Positions 63,215 to 64,000 of a DNA stretch of 64,000 bases are shown in pieces. This stretch comes from Streptomyces virginiae (GTDB lineage Bacteria > Actinomycetota > Actinomycetes > Streptomycetales > Streptomycetaceae): NCBI RefSeq assembly GCF_000720455.1, contig NZ_JOAK01000016.1, forward strand, positions 310,001-374,000, written 5' to 3'. Made by a program: the position numbers and the translations under genes. Within the stretch, counting starts at the first letter, position 1. The number at the start of each line of letters is the position of its first letter. The notes under the pieces are model-generated. The model was not told where the DNA came from. It worked only from the letters and a program-made list of their open reading frames with translations, and made no database searches.

Positions 63215-64000
63215 TCAGCCGCGCGGTGACGGCGGGGGAGCCGGGGGCAGGGCCCAGCGGATCGCCCGGGTCACCGCATGGCCGCCCGCGCGGGCGGCCG
63301 GGCCCGGTAGCCGCTCGGCCGCGGAACCCGAGCCGCCGGTGACGGCCGCCCTGGCCCACGGCGGCAGCAGGTCCACGGCGGCCGCCGCGAGCAGCGCGTA
63401 CGGCAGCCGGGCGGCCCCCGGCAGCGGCGGATCGGTCAGCAGGAAACGGGCGGTGTCCCGGGACGCGGCCGTCGGCCGCAGGCAGGGCCTGAACCGCGCC
63501 ATCCGCGACGCCAGTTCCCGCACGTCCTCGGGCGGCCGGTCCGCGCCCAGTGCCCGCGCCACCCGTGCCGTGTCGGCGAGGTAGGCGTCGCAGCCCGCCG
63601 GATCCAGCGGGTGCCTGCCGTACCGCTGGTGGGCGCGCAGGAAGCAGTCAGCCTCGGCGATGTGCACCCAGGCCAGCAGCTCCGGGTCGTCGGCCCGGTA
63701 CGGCACGCCGTCGGCCGTCCGGCCGCGGACCCGGGCGTGCACCTCCCGGACGCGTGCCACCGCCGCCTCGGCGTCGGCGCTCGTACCGAAAGTGGTGACC
63801 GCCAGGAAGGTGCTGGTCCGGTGCAGACGCCCCCACGGGTCGCCGCGGTACCCGGAGTGCGCCGCCACGGCCGCCATCGCCACGGGGTGCAGGGACTGCA
63901 GCAGCAGGGCGGCGAGGCCGCCGACGAACATCGACGCGTCCCCGTGGACCCGCCTGACCGGCCGGTCCGGGGCGAACCAGCGGGGTCCCGGAGTCGAGTG
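63215..64000 (-). CDS. Oxygenase MpaB family (DUF2236) protein, truncated at the window edge
   Basis: At least 261 residues; the frame stays open to the window edge, so the start lies beyond 64000. The edge region reads RWFAPDRPVRRVHGDASMF before FVGGLAALLLQSLHPVAMA, which is the typical DUF2236 N-terminal pattern, so the internal ATG at 63931 is not the true start. HSGYRGDPWGRL, VHIAEADCFL and the later helical part fit the latex-clearing/MpaB-type haem oxygenase fold. The proximal His candidates are in QSLHPVAM and WVHIAE. The substrate is unknown. Confidence 0.85.
   Translation of the reverse strand, partial: HSTPGPRWFAPDRPVRRVHGDASMFVGGLAALLLQSLHPVAMAAVAAHSGYRGDPWGRLHRTSTFLAVTTFGTSADAEAAVARVREVHARVRGRTADGVPYRADDPELLAWVHIAEADCFLRAHQRYGRHPLDPAGCDAYLADTARVARALGADRPPEDVRELASRMARFRPCLRPTAASRDTARFLLTDPPLPGAARLPYALLAAAAVDLLPPWARAAVTGGSGSAAERLPGPAARAGGHAVTRAIRWALPPAPPPSPRG

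Noticed and set aside
63215..63931. ATG 63931 as the start of the MpaB-type oxygenase
   Set aside because: The frame stays open to the window edge and the extra 23 residues match the conserved family N-terminus, so the gene is truncated.

Overview
This is a 64-kb window of high-GC actinobacterial DNA, almost certainly a Streptomyces chromosome. The evidence is the strong GC bias at third codon positions, GTG starts, Sec and lipoprotein signals, an SsgA-like sporulation protein, and a complete coelichelin-type siderophore cluster. No tRNA, rRNA, transposase, prophage or CRISPR array was seen. The contents (secreted enzymes, siderophore, glyoxylate shunt, many unlinked single genes) look like accessory chromosome rather than a conserved core operon region, but that placement is inference.

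Layout. 1-5 kb: secreted proteins on the minus strand, namely a truncated exported protein, a small I36/beta-gamma-crystallin-like protein, a subtilase with three P domains, and a large exported protein with YD-like repeats and a C-terminal phospholipase A2 domain. 5-8.6 kb: a lipoprotein, an MFS transporter, an RsbW-like ATPase that overlaps tail-to-tail with a winged-helix regulator, and a small hypothetical protein. 8.8-12.0 kb: a copper operon (small membrane protein, P1B ATPase, PCuAC-like protein). 12.1-17.7 kb: the glyoxylate module, a RamB/ScfR-type regulator divergent from isocitrate lyase, malate synthase and a 3-hydroxyacyl-CoA dehydrogenase.

17.8-41.2 kb holds the coelichelin cluster cchA-cchK. 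It encodes a formyltransferase, an ornithine monooxygenase, a siderophore importer (two permeases, ATPase, binding lipoprotein), two ABC exporter half-transporters, a 3646-residue trimodular NRPS without thioesterase, an esterase and an MbtH protein. The three adenylation-domain codes read DINYWGGIGK, DFWNVGMVHK and DMENLGLINK, matching formyl-hydroxyornithine, threonine and hydroxyornithine. Four 19-bp iron boxes of the DmdR1/IdeR type flank the transcription units. A GNAT gene sits between cchI and cchJ.

41.3-64 kb: an amidohydrolase, an SH3-like secreted protein, an SsgA-like protein, a second winged-helix regulator divergent from a SigB-type sigma factor, an MscS channel, a class II glutamine amidotransferase, an EF-hand protein, a rhodanese, a P450, a PI-PLC-like secreted protein, a TsaD homologue apart from the usual tsaB/rimI neighbours, a lipoprotein, an ArsR-type regulator with an EamA transporter, a methyltransferase, a PBP4-type carboxypeptidase, about 1 kb of non-coding tandem and inverted repeats, an isocitrate lyase/PEP mutase family enzyme, a carotenoid oxygenase, a hypothetical protein and a truncated MpaB-type oxygenase.

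How the parts work together: the cch genes make, export, re-import and hydrolyse one siderophore under common iron control. The ace genes run the glyoxylate shunt under a divergent acyl-CoA-type regulator. Two closely related winged-helix regulators each sit beside one component of a SigB-type stress switch. The points most worth a second look are the YD-repeat/PLA2 fusion, the complementary broken nucleotide-binding sites of CchG and CchI, that regulator pairing, the three-half-site operator before the EamA gene, and the nested repeat island at 58.8-59.8 kb.
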